Shown here: positions 25,155 to 32,881 of the stretch, piece by piece
How the letters are laid out: the number at the start of each line of letters is the position of its first letter
How positions within the stretch are numbered: the first letter of the stretch is position 1
NCBI GenBank assembly: GCA_017960585.1
Contig: JAGCYX010000012.1
Coordinates: 1 to 47,429 of the forward strand
Origin: Bacteroidales bacterium
Lineage (GTDB): Bacteria > Bacteroidota > Bacteroidia > Bacteroidales > UBA932
Reading direction: 5' to 3'
DNA length: 47,429 nucleotides
The notes under the pieces: generated by a model
The model's database searches: none
Told to the model about the DNA's origin: nothing
The model's input: the letters and a program-made list of their open reading frames with translations, nothing else
Made by a program: the position numbers and the translations under genes

Positions 25155-26407
25155 TGGGTACGCTGGAAATCCGCAAAGGGGAGCAGGTGGCCCTGGTGGG
25201 CCCCAACGCCGCCGGCAAAAGCCGGCTGGCGGCCACCCTGGCGGGCCGCAGCGGCGCGAAATACATCACCTTCCGCGACTCTTACGGGAGCTACGGCGAC
25301 CGCAACTTCTTCATGCAGCAGCGCTGGAACCTCTTCACGCTCGAGGGCGATCCGCCCACGGCGGGGGAGCAGCTGCGCAAGGAAGCTGCCAGTGCCGGTC
25401 CGGAAGCGTCTGCGCGTCTGGACGCGCTGATCGCCCTGTTCGGGCTGGAACCGGTGCTGGACAAGCCGCTGGTCACGCTCTCTTCGGGCGAGTTGCGCAA
25501 GTTCCAGCTCATCCGGGCGCTGCTGGGCGGCCCGGAGATGCTGGTCATCGACAATCCTTACATCGGCCTCGATCCGTATGCCCGCAAGGCGCTCACACGT
25601 CTGTTTGCGGACCTGGCCGGGACGACGACGCTGGTGCTCGTCCTGTCCCGCGTGGCGGAGATTCCGTCTTTCATCACGCACGTGATTCCCGTCGAGGACG
25701 GGGAGGCGGGGGACAAAGTGCCGCTGGAAACCTATCTGGACGCCGTCCTGCCGCCGGCTGTGATCCGCATGCGCGGCGTGACCATCCGCTACGGCGAGCG
25801 CGTGATCCTGGATTCGCTGGACTGGACGGTGCGGGAAGGGGAGCACTGGGCGCTGACCGGGGCCAACGGCAGCGGCAAAAGCACGCTGCTGAGCCTGATC
25901 TGCGCCGACAATCCGCAGGCCTATGCCTGCGACATCGAACTGTTCGGTCGTCCGCGCGGCACCGGGGAGACCATCTGGGACATCAAGCGGGGGATCGGCT
26001 TCGTCAGCCCCGAGCTGCACCGGGCCTTCCAGGTGGACGCGCCGGCGCTGGACATCGTCACGAGCGGCCTGTTCGATACGGAAGGACTATACCGTCATCC
26101 GACGGCGGAACAGTATGAATGCGCGCGGCGCTGGATGGGGGAGTTCGGGATCGTCGAGCTGGCGGAAAGGCCGTTCCTGCGGCTGTCCAGCGGGCAGCAG
26201 CGGCTCTGCCTGGTGGCCCGCGCCTTCGTCAAGGATCCGCCGCTCTACGTGCTCGACGAGCCGCTGCACGGTCTGGACGAGCCGCAGCGCCGGCACGTCA
26301 AGGCCCTGCTGGACCGCTTCTGCGGCGCTCCCGGCAAGACCCTCCTCATGGTCACGCATTACCCCGAGGAATACCCCGCCTGCATCGACCACAGCCTTAC
26401 CTTGTAA
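25154..26407 (+). CDS. Tandem ABC ATPase, ModF/PhrA-like
   Basis: A 417-residue soluble protein with two ABC ATPase domains and no membrane segment. Domain 1 has Walker A VGPNAAGKS (about residue 17), signature TLSSGELRK and Walker B MLVIDNPYIGLD, in which the catalytic Glu after the Asp is Asn, so it probably hydrolyses ATP poorly. Domain 2 (from about residue 205) has GANGSGKST, RLSSGQQRL and VLDEPLHGLD, all canonical. ModF-like proteins are linked to molybdate systems by name, but their function is unclear, and no molybdate transporter is near. The ATG overlaps the tcdA stop (TGATG), so the two are co-translated. It converges on the SDR gene with an 11-nt overlap. Confidence 0.8.
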   Translation: MGTLEIRKGEQVALVGPNAAGKSRLAATLAGRSGAKYITFRDSYGSYGDRNFFMQQRWNLFTLEGDPPTAGEQLRKEAASAGPEASARLDALIALFGLEPVLDKPLVTLSSGELRKFQLIRALLGGPEMLVIDNPYIGLDPYARKALTRLFADLAGTTTLVLVLSRVAEIPSFITHVIPVEDGEAGDKVPLETYLDAVLPPAVIRMRGVTIRYGERVILDSLDWTVREGEHWALTGANGSGKSTLLSLICADNPQAYACDIELFGRPRGTGETIWDIKRGIGFVSPELHRAFQVDAPALDIVTSGLFDTEGLYRHPTAEQYECARRWMGEFGIVELAERPFLRLSSGQQRLCLVARAFVKDPPLYVLDEPLHGLDEPQRRHVKALLDRFCGAPGKTLLMVTHYPEEYPACIDHSLTL

Positions 26408-27365
26408 TCCGCCAGGCGAAGAAGTCCCGGATGGCGTCGGCCACCGGGGTGTGCGGAAGGCCGAGTTCGCTTTCCGCGCGGGAGCAGTCATACCATTCCT
26501 CGACGAGCAGCTGATCGGTGTTGCGCGTGCAGAGTATCGTCCGGACGCCCAGGGCCTGGAGGAGGTCGCCGAGCCGGCCGGCGAGGCGGACGAGCGGCGC
26601 GGGCAGCGTGACGAAGCGCTGCCGGTAGCCGCAGACCCGGGCCTGCAGCTGATAGAATTCGCGCAGCGTAAGAGACTCTCCCGTAAGCAGGTAGCGTCCG
26701 CTTTCGCCCCGCTCCAACGCATTGCAGATGGCAGTGGCGGCGTCCTGTACGTGCAGGAAGCTTTTTCCTCCGCGCGGCGCCGCCATCAGCGGCTTGTGCC
26801 AGCCGGCGAGCAGCAGGGTGCCGGAAGAAGGCTTGGGGTCGAAGGGGCCCAGCATGAAGCCGGGGTTGACGATGACCACGCGCCGCTCCGGATGCGCTGC
26901 CGCATAGTCGAGCAGCAACTGTTCGCCTTCCCGCTTGCTGATCGCATAGAGCGAACGGTCGAAGGGCGCGGCGAAGGGCGCAGATTCGTCGGTGGGATGC
27001 TCCCGGGTGCCGGGGGCGATGGTATTGGCGGTGCTGGTGTGCACGAGGGTGCGGATGCCCGTTGCCTCCAGAACCTTGCAGAGCCGGGCGGGCAGGTCCC
27101 GGTTGACGGGAAGATACTCTTCCAGGCGCCTCAGGGACATATCCGTGGTGCCGGCGCAGTTGATGATGATGTCGCAGCCTTCGGCGGCTTGCAGCAAGGT
27201 GTTCTCTTCCAGCAAGCTGCCATACATCAGCTCCGGGCACGCCCCGATGCCGGGCAGCAGCCGGGAACCGGGACGCAGCAGCACGCGGACGCGTTCGCCG
27301 CGCTCCGACAGGAGCCGGAGAACGTTGTGGCCGAGCAGGCCGCTGGCGCCGAGCAGGAGAACCAT
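26397..27365 (-). CDS. NAD(P)-dependent epimerase/dehydratase, extended SDR
   Basis: A 322-residue extended short-chain dehydrogenase. The Rossmann motif LLLGASGLLGHNVLRLL opens the protein, DIIINCAGTTD follows, and the active-site YxxxK is YAISK in DRSLYAISKREGEQ, with the catalytic Ser/Thr around HTSTANTIAPG. It resembles the dihydroflavonol-reductase/HpnA group that acts on sugar nucleotides or lipid-linked sugars, but the substrate cannot be told. It lies 18 nt after the NptA gene on the same strand, so they are likely cotranscribed. Confidence 0.85.
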   Translation of the reverse strand: MVLLLGASGLLGHNVLRLLSERGERVRVLLRPGSRLLPGIGACPELMYGSLLEENTLLQAAEGCDIIINCAGTTDMSLRRLEEYLPVNRDLPARLCKVLEATGIRTLVHTSTANTIAPGTREHPTDESAPFAAPFDRSLYAISKREGEQLLLDYAAAHPERRVVIVNPGFMLGPFDPKPSSGTLLLAGWHKPLMAAPRGGKSFLHVQDAATAICNALERGESGRYLLTGESLTLREFYQLQARVCGYRQRFVTLPAPLVRLAGRLGDLLQALGVRTILCTRNTDQLLVEEWYDCSRAESELGLPHTPVADAIRDFFAWRITR

Positions 27366-27383
27366 CGCGAATAATGTAATCCG

Positions 27384-29111
27384 CTAGACTGCCTTGGCCC
27401 CGATCACACTCTGGGAGATGTTGATGATGAAGTCGCCCATCTTCTCGAGGCAGTTCACCAGGTCCATATAGAACGAACCGGTCTCGTACGGGTAGGTGGA
27501 TTTCTCGATGTTGGAAAGATGCTCGTCGCGAAGGCGGTCGCGGTATTCGTTGATGGCCTTCTCGGCGCCTTCCGCATTGTTGATGTCGCGAAGTTCGACC
27601 AGCGGGGTGGAAAGGTTGTAGTCCATGGCTGCATAGGCGTCATCCAGCAACTCCAGCATGTGGTTGAGGCGATGAAGCATACTTTCGGTGAAATGGCAGC
27701 CGTGGGCCCAAAGGCGGGCCAGGATCTTACCGATCGTCTCTCCGCTGTCGCCCAGCGACTCCATTTCGCCGATGATGCGGTATAACTCCCGGACGCGGGC
27801 CATACCGTTGACGCTGAGCTCGTTGTCGCTGACTTCGCGCAGGTAGGTCGCAATCTCCCGTTCGATATTGTCGGTCACTTCTTCGTAATGAACCAGTTTC
27901 TTGTCCGCAGCCTCGAAATCGTCCAGAGCGTCTGCATTGATGGCTTTCCGGATATAGTTCAGATCCCTGTGGCACAGGCGACCATATTCGACAACCTCCA
28001 GTTTGGCACTGTTGAGAGCGATGTCGCCGGTAGCGATCTTGCCCACGCCGATATACTTGAGGCGGTAGGTCTCCTTCTCTTCGCCCTTGGACGGGACCAT
28101 CCAGGTCACCATCTTGACAAGTTGCGGGATGAACCAGACGAGGATGATGGTCGTGATGACGTTGAATACCGTGTGGAGTATGGCCACGCTATAAGGAAGC
28201 GATGCGACCAGATGCTCTCTCGTGGCTTCATCGGCATCCGCAAAGCTGACCGTGATGGGGTTCGGGAACCCCAGCGCTTCCACCGAAATGCCGACCAGGT
28301 TGATGAAAGGTTTGAAGAACACCAGCGCCAGGATGACGCCGAACAGGTTGAACAGGAAGTGGGCGCGCGCCGTTCGTTTTGCACTCAGGTTCGCCACGGA
28401 AGCGGCGATGTTCGAGGTGACCGTGGTGCCGAGGTTGCTGCCGAGCACCATCGCAGTCGCCATCGTGAAGGGAATGTATCCCTGTGCCACGAGCAGCATC
28501 GTGATGGCTGTTGCTGTGGCGGAACTCTGGAGCATCAGGGTGATGACGGCGCCGGCCAGCATGAACAGGAAGATGCTCAGGATGCCGTGGCCCGACAAGG
28601 TGGCCAGGAAGAGGCGGACTCCTTCGTTGTCGAGCAGGACCGTGGAGGTCTCCTTGAGAATCGAAAGACCCAGGAAAAGGAGGGCGAAGCCCATCAGGAA
28701 CTCTCCCAGGTTTGTGTATTTCTTGATGCTTCGAGCCACAAAGGCGAAGAACATCAGCGGAAGGGCAATGGTGGCGATGCTCCAACTGCCTTCTCCGAGA
28801 CTCAGGGCAAAGATCCAGGCCGTGACCGTGGTGCCGATATTGGCACCCATGATGACGGCGATGGCACTGCTGAGGGCAAACAGGCCGGCATTGACGAAGC
28901 TGACGATCATCAGGGTCGTGGCGGTCGAACTCTGCACCATGGCAGTGACCACGATACCGGTCAGGATGCATTTGAAATTGTTGGAGGTCATCTTGGCCAT
29001 GAACATCCGCATGCGGTTCCCGGCCATCTTCTGCAATCCGCCGCTCATCAAAGACATTCCATAAAGGAACATCGCCAGCGAACCCAGGAGTTTCAGGATA
29101 AGGAGTATCAT
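27384..29111 (-). CDS. Na+/Pi cotransporter family protein with PhoU-like C-terminus
   Basis: A 575-residue carrier. The membrane part (about residues 1-320) contains the two signature repeats, TAMVQSSTATTLMIVSF near residue 57 and TLMLQSSATATAITMLL near residue 197, which bind Na+ and phosphate in the NptA/PF02690 family. The C-terminal 230 residues are helical and PhoU-like (DIALNSAKLEVVEYGRL, LYRIIGEMESLGDSGETIG), typical of the bacterial form where it may sense or regulate. It probably imports or balances phosphate at the inner membrane. Divergent from the flavodiiron gene across 69 nt; the SDR gene follows. Confidence 0.9.
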   Translation of the reverse strand: MILLILKLLGSLAMFLYGMSLMSGGLQKMAGNRMRMFMAKMTSNNFKCILTGIVVTAMVQSSTATTLMIVSFVNAGLFALSSAIAVIMGANIGTTVTAWIFALSLGEGSWSIATIALPLMFFAFVARSIKKYTNLGEFLMGFALLFLGLSILKETSTVLLDNEGVRLFLATLSGHGILSIFLFMLAGAVITLMLQSSATATAITMLLVAQGYIPFTMATAMVLGSNLGTTVTSNIAASVANLSAKRTARAHFLFNLFGVILALVFFKPFINLVGISVEALGFPNPITVSFADADEATREHLVASLPYSVAILHTVFNVITTIILVWFIPQLVKMVTWMVPSKGEEKETYRLKYIGVGKIATGDIALNSAKLEVVEYGRLCHRDLNYIRKAINADALDDFEAADKKLVHYEEVTDNIEREIATYLREVSDNELSVNGMARVRELYRIIGEMESLGDSGETIGKILARLWAHGCHFTESMLHRLNHMLELLDDAYAAMDYNLSTPLVELRDINNAEGAEKAINEYRDRLRDEHLSNIEKSTYPYETGSFYMDLVNCLEKMGDFIINISQSVIGAKAV

Positions 29112-29145
29112 AGTGTAAAAATAGTGATTTTCGGAATTAATTCAT

Positions 29146-29153
29146 TATTTTTG
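29146..29153 (+). promoter_or_regulatory. -7 box ahead of the flavodiiron protein gene
   Basis: TATTTTTG matches TAnnTTTG exactly and lies 27 nt before the ATG at 29181, in the divergent gap shared with the Na/Pi carrier gene. No convincing -33 TTG is present. Confidence 0.5.
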
Positions 29154-29180
29154 TTGGGATAACCCATAATTCATTACTCA

Positions 29181-30371
29181 ATGACACTGACCATCAGCTC
29201 GGCCATCCGCTACATCGGCGTAGATGACAACGACCTCGATCTGTTTGAAAGCCAGTACCTCGTGCCCGAGGGAATGTCCTATAATTCCTATGTCATCCTG
29301 GACGACAGGATCGCTGTCCTGGACACCTCCGACGCCCGTACGGCGGACGCCTGGATGCGGAACCTGGAAGAGGCCCTGCAGGGCCGCCAGCCGGACTACC
29401 TGGTCGTCCATCACATGGAGCCGGACCATTCCGCCTGCGCCGCTGCGCTGCTGGAGAAGTATCCGAAACTGACGCTCGTCGCCAGCTCCATCGCGCTCAA
29501 GATGCTCCCGCAGTTCTTCCCGGGCGTGCAGCTCGAAGGCCGCACCCGTACCGTGAACGAAGGCGACACGCTGCCGCTGGGTGCGCATACGTTGCGCTTT
29601 TTCGCAGCGGCGATGGTGCACTGGCCGGAGGTGATGATGAGTTTCGAGGAGACGGAGAAGGTCCTGTTCAGCGCCGACGCCTTCGGCAAGTTCGGCGCCC
29701 TGGAGCAGACCGGCGGCTTCTGGTGCACGCCGGACTATGACTGGGCCTGCGAGGCGCGCCGCTATTACTTCAACATCGTGGGCAAATACGGTGCACAGGT
29801 GCAGCGCGTGCTGGCCAAGCTGGCCCCGCTGGGCGTGCAGACCATCTGCCCGCTGCACGGTCCGATGCTGCGCGACACGCTCGCGGAAGTGTTCCAGCTG
29901 TATCAGACCTGGAGCAGCTACGGCGTGGAGACGCCGGGCGTGTTCGTGGCCTACGCATCCATCCACGGCGGCACCGCAGAGGCTGCGGAGAAGTTCGCGG
30001 AGATGCTCCGGGAGAAGGGCTGCCCGAAGGTGGCGACTTCCGACCTGACCCGCGACGACCTCGCTGAAGCCATCGAAGACGCCTTCCGCTACGGCACGCT
30101 GGTCGTGGCCGCATCCTCCTACGACGCCGGCCTGTTCCCGCCGATGTATGATTTCCTCTGGCACCTGCAGATCAAGGGCTGGCAGAAGCGTCGCGCCGCC
30201 GTCATCGAGAACGGCAGCTGGGCGCCCACGGCCGGGCGGGTGATGACGGAGATGCTCTCCGCGATGAAGGACGTGCAGATCGTGGGCGAAAAGGTCACCA
30301 TCCGCAGCCGGATGCAGCCTTCCGACCTCCCGGCCCTGGAAGCCCTCGCCGACGCCGTCCTGGCACAATAG
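29181..30371 (+). CDS. A-type flavodiiron protein (FprA family)
   Basis: Reduces O2 to water, or NO to N2O, in the cytoplasm of an anaerobe. The metallo-beta-lactamase domain keeps every di-iron ligand: H78, E80, D82 and H83 in HHMEPDH, H147 in MVHWPEV, D166 in FSADAFG and H226 in CPLHGP. The flavodoxin domain follows (VAYASIHGGTAEAAE at about residue 254, then VVAASSYDAGLFPPM). Length 396 is standard for class A, with no rubredoxin or flavin-reductase extension, so a separate electron donor is needed. The next gene begins 22 nt downstream and may be in the same transcript. Confidence 0.93.
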   Translation: MTLTISSAIRYIGVDDNDLDLFESQYLVPEGMSYNSYVILDDRIAVLDTSDARTADAWMRNLEEALQGRQPDYLVVHHMEPDHSACAAALLEKYPKLTLVASSIALKMLPQFFPGVQLEGRTRTVNEGDTLPLGAHTLRFFAAAMVHWPEVMMSFEETEKVLFSADAFGKFGALEQTGGFWCTPDYDWACEARRYYFNIVGKYGAQVQRVLAKLAPLGVQTICPLHGPMLRDTLAEVFQLYQTWSSYGVETPGVFVAYASIHGGTAEAAEKFAEMLREKGCPKVATSDLTRDDLAEAIEDAFRYGTLVVAASSYDAGLFPPMYDFLWHLQIKGWQKRRAAVIENGSWAPTAGRVMTEMLSAMKDVQIVGEKVTIRSRMQPSDLPALEALADAVLAQ

Positions 30372-30393
30372 ATTACTATAAACATACCTGATA

Positions 30394-31533
30394 ATGCGCA
30401 ACTATGTATTTCTGGTATCGCTCCTTGTCCTGATCCCGTTCTGCGGGTGCGAACGGATGGAGTATGATACCTTAGGTTTGAACAAGGAGGTCACCCTCTT
30501 CCAGGAGGGCGTCTCCTTGCCCCTCGGCAATGTCGGACCTGTTACCGTGGGGGCCATTCTACAAGGGTCTTCCATGGGGAGCCTCGTGAGCCAGTTCGTG
30601 AAGGAGGATTCGGACGGTCTGTTCTATGTCGAATCCGAGGATGAACTGCTCAATCTCAACGCCTACGAGATTGCTCTCAAAGTTCCCGACCTGACGCAGC
30701 CCTGCCACTGGGAGGTCGGAACCAAATCCGCCAGCGTAGGCTCGGTGACTTCGGTCTTGGGCATGTTCGGCTTCGTTTTTCCGCACCAGATGCTGATCGT
30801 CCAGGCCAGGAATCCGCTTATGGCTTCGGTCGGACTGAATACGACGGCAAGGATTGAATGCATGGCGTCTGATTATTCGACGAGCTATTCGCAGGAGGAG
30901 AGTCTGGCGGATTATTCCATGCCCAGTTATTATAGTTCCAGGACCATCGCCCAGTTCGAGCTGCCCGAGGACAAGACGGACCGGATTGCTTCCGTAGAAC
31001 TGGTGGACATGGCCCTGGACCTGCCGGAAAACATGGCGGAGAAGATCCGGTCCGGCACCAATTCTTCGTTTGTCTTCTCTTACAAGTATAAGGCGCTGTT
31101 GGCTGCAAAGTCCGATTTCTCCATGTCGCAGTTGTCCATCCCGATCAACGGGTTGAAAGTGGAGATCGGGAAATTCAAATTGCGTCAGTGCCAGGCGACC
31201 TTCGACCTGGAGAGTTCTGTGCCCTTCGACGTGACGCTCGACAAAGTCAAGATTCTGGGCCAAGACGGGCAGGAGAACCCCGACATCGTCGTTTCCCCGG
31301 GTGTGAAGATTGCCGGCGGGACGATGGATGCTCCGGCCGTCACGCCGGTGACGCTGGAAATCAAGGCGCAGGAGGGTTACATTCCCGACATCACCGGTGT
31401 CGAGATCGTCCTTACGATCAAGGCGTCTGACGGGATGGGCAATGTCCCGCTTTCTTCCAAGATGGCTTTATCTGTCAAATCCGCTTCCGTGACGCTCCGC
31501 GGCGGCATAACGCTCTTCGGCAATGAGAAATAG
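30394..31533 (+). CDS. Beta-rich lipoprotein of unknown function, paired with a DUF5723-like barrel
   Basis: A 379-residue lipoprotein with signal MRNYVFLVSLLVLIPFCGC. I do not recognise a catalytic motif. The sequence is beta-rich with repeated strand-turn segments (VSLPLGNVGPVTVGAIL, QLSIPINGLKVEIGKFKL, SVPFDVTLDKVKILG, KMALSVKSASVTLRGGI), suggesting a periplasmic or surface beta-sandwich. Its stop overlaps the start of the DUF5723-like gene by 11 nt, so the two are made together and probably form an outer-membrane complex. The pairing of such a lipoprotein with a DUF5723 barrel recurs in Bacteroidota. Confidence 0.72.
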   Translation: MRNYVFLVSLLVLIPFCGCERMEYDTLGLNKEVTLFQEGVSLPLGNVGPVTVGAILQGSSMGSLVSQFVKEDSDGLFYVESEDELLNLNAYEIALKVPDLTQPCHWEVGTKSASVGSVTSVLGMFGFVFPHQMLIVQARNPLMASVGLNTTARIECMASDYSTSYSQEESLADYSMPSYYSSRTIAQFELPEDKTDRIASVELVDMALDLPENMAEKIRSGTNSSFVFSYKYKALLAAKSDFSMSQLSIPINGLKVEIGKFKLRQCQATFDLESSVPFDVTLDKVKILGQDGQENPDIVVSPGVKIAGGTMDAPAVTPVTLEIKAQEGYIPDITGVEIVLTIKASDGMGNVPLSSKMALSVKSASVTLRGGITLFGNEK

Positions 31534-32881
31534 TAGATATTTGCTTGCGGCGGCGATGATGTTCTGCTGCTCCGGATTATTCCTGCGCGCACAGTCGATG
31601 CAGGAAGGCTTCTTCCTGCGGGATTATCGCCAGATCTACCGCTTCAATCCCGCCCTCATACCGGAAAGCGATTTCATCAGCGGTTTCGAACTGACCAAGC
31701 ACGTGCTCTACAATGTCGGCGCCTCCGCCTTCCTGTATCCGACGGAAGAGGGCCTGGTGACGGGTCTGCATTCTTCCATACCGGCCAGCCAGTTCCTGGG
31801 CAATCTTCCGGACATCAGCAAGTCGATGACGCACTACGACTTCAATATTGTCTCTTATGGATTCGCCCGGGGAGATGCGTATCACTCGTTCGAGATCAAT
31901 GTGCGCATTCCTTTCAGCGTCACCGCGCCCAAAGATGCGTTCGATCTGTTGAAACGGGGTACCACGCGGGAGAACTATGACCTGAGCGGATTTGGCGGCA
32001 AGGGGCAGATCTATGCCGAACTTGCCTACGGATATGCCCGCCGGCTCAGCGACGTCGTTTCCATCGGCGGAAGGGTCAAATTGCTGGCCGCGATGTATGG
32101 CATGTCGTACAAGGTGAATACGTTCGACGTGCAGGCGGACGACACGGGCTATCAACTCTTTTACGGTGCGAGTCTGGATGTCCCGGCACGCCTGATGAAA
32201 CTCCGGACCTACCCGGATCAGGATGTGAAGCTCGGAGATCTGATGACCCGCGACTTGATTCCGCTTCCCACGGGCGGCGGTGCGGCCTTGGATCTGGGCG
32301 TCGCCGTCCGGCCTAACAAGTATCTGACCCTGTCGGCATCCATCCTGGACCTGGGCGGTGCCATCTGGCATTATGGCAACGCCACGACGTCCACGATGTA
32401 TATGACCTTCAACGGCCTGGGAACCCTCTCATACGATCAGCTGAACGCGCAGGCGCTGAAGGATAAGGCCGGCGAGCTGGCGGATAAACTGAAGAACGTG
32501 GTCACGCTCCGTCCGAATCGCGACCAGACCCGCCTGGAGGTTCTTCCATTCCATGCCAACCTGGGTGTGAAGTACATCCTTCCGTGCTACGAACAGGTCA
32601 GCTTCGGCGCCGTGGCCAGCTATTCCCATTACGAGTATATGCCTTATTGGGAGGCGCGCCTGGGGGTTGAGTACAAGCCTTTCAATTGGCTGGACCTGTA
32701 CGGCAGCTTCGGACGGGGAGCATACGGCAACCTGTACGGATTCGGACTGTCGGCGGCGTTCTCGAAGTTCCAACTGTATTTCTGCTACCAGAACGGTATG
32801 AATGGAACCCTTCCGCGTTCGACCACACCGCTCACGGCCAACCACCGGACCTGGTCCGTCGGTCTTACTTACGATCTGTAG
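31523..32881 (+). CDS. Outer-membrane beta-barrel, DUF5723-like
   Basis: A 452-residue protein with a cleavable signal ending LFLRAQ and then SMQEGFFLRDYRQIYRFNPA, a block typical of the DUF5723 family. The body is a long run of amphipathic strands (SFEINVRIPFSVTAP, ALDLGVAVRPNKYLTLSASI, FGAVASYSHYEYMPYWEARL) ending HRTWSVGLTYDL with a near-terminal aromatic as in barrels. Substrate and function are unknown; FadL-like small-molecule transport is one option, but no hatch motif is clear. Its last 17 nt overlap the convergent transporter gene. Confidence 0.78.
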   Translation: MRNSRYLLAAAMMFCCSGLFLRAQSMQEGFFLRDYRQIYRFNPALIPESDFISGFELTKHVLYNVGASAFLYPTEEGLVTGLHSSIPASQFLGNLPDISKSMTHYDFNIVSYGFARGDAYHSFEINVRIPFSVTAPKDAFDLLKRGTTRENYDLSGFGGKGQIYAELAYGYARRLSDVVSIGGRVKLLAAMYGMSYKVNTFDVQADDTGYQLFYGASLDVPARLMKLRTYPDQDVKLGDLMTRDLIPLPTGGGAALDLGVAVRPNKYLTLSASILDLGGAIWHYGNATTSTMYMTFNGLGTLSYDQLNAQALKDKAGELADKLKNVVTLRPNRDQTRLEVLPFHANLGVKYILPCYEQVSFGAVASYSHYEYMPYWEARLGVEYKPFNWLDLYGSFGRGAYGNLYGFGLSAAFSKFQLYFCYQNGMNGTLPRSTTPLTANHRTWSVGLTYDL

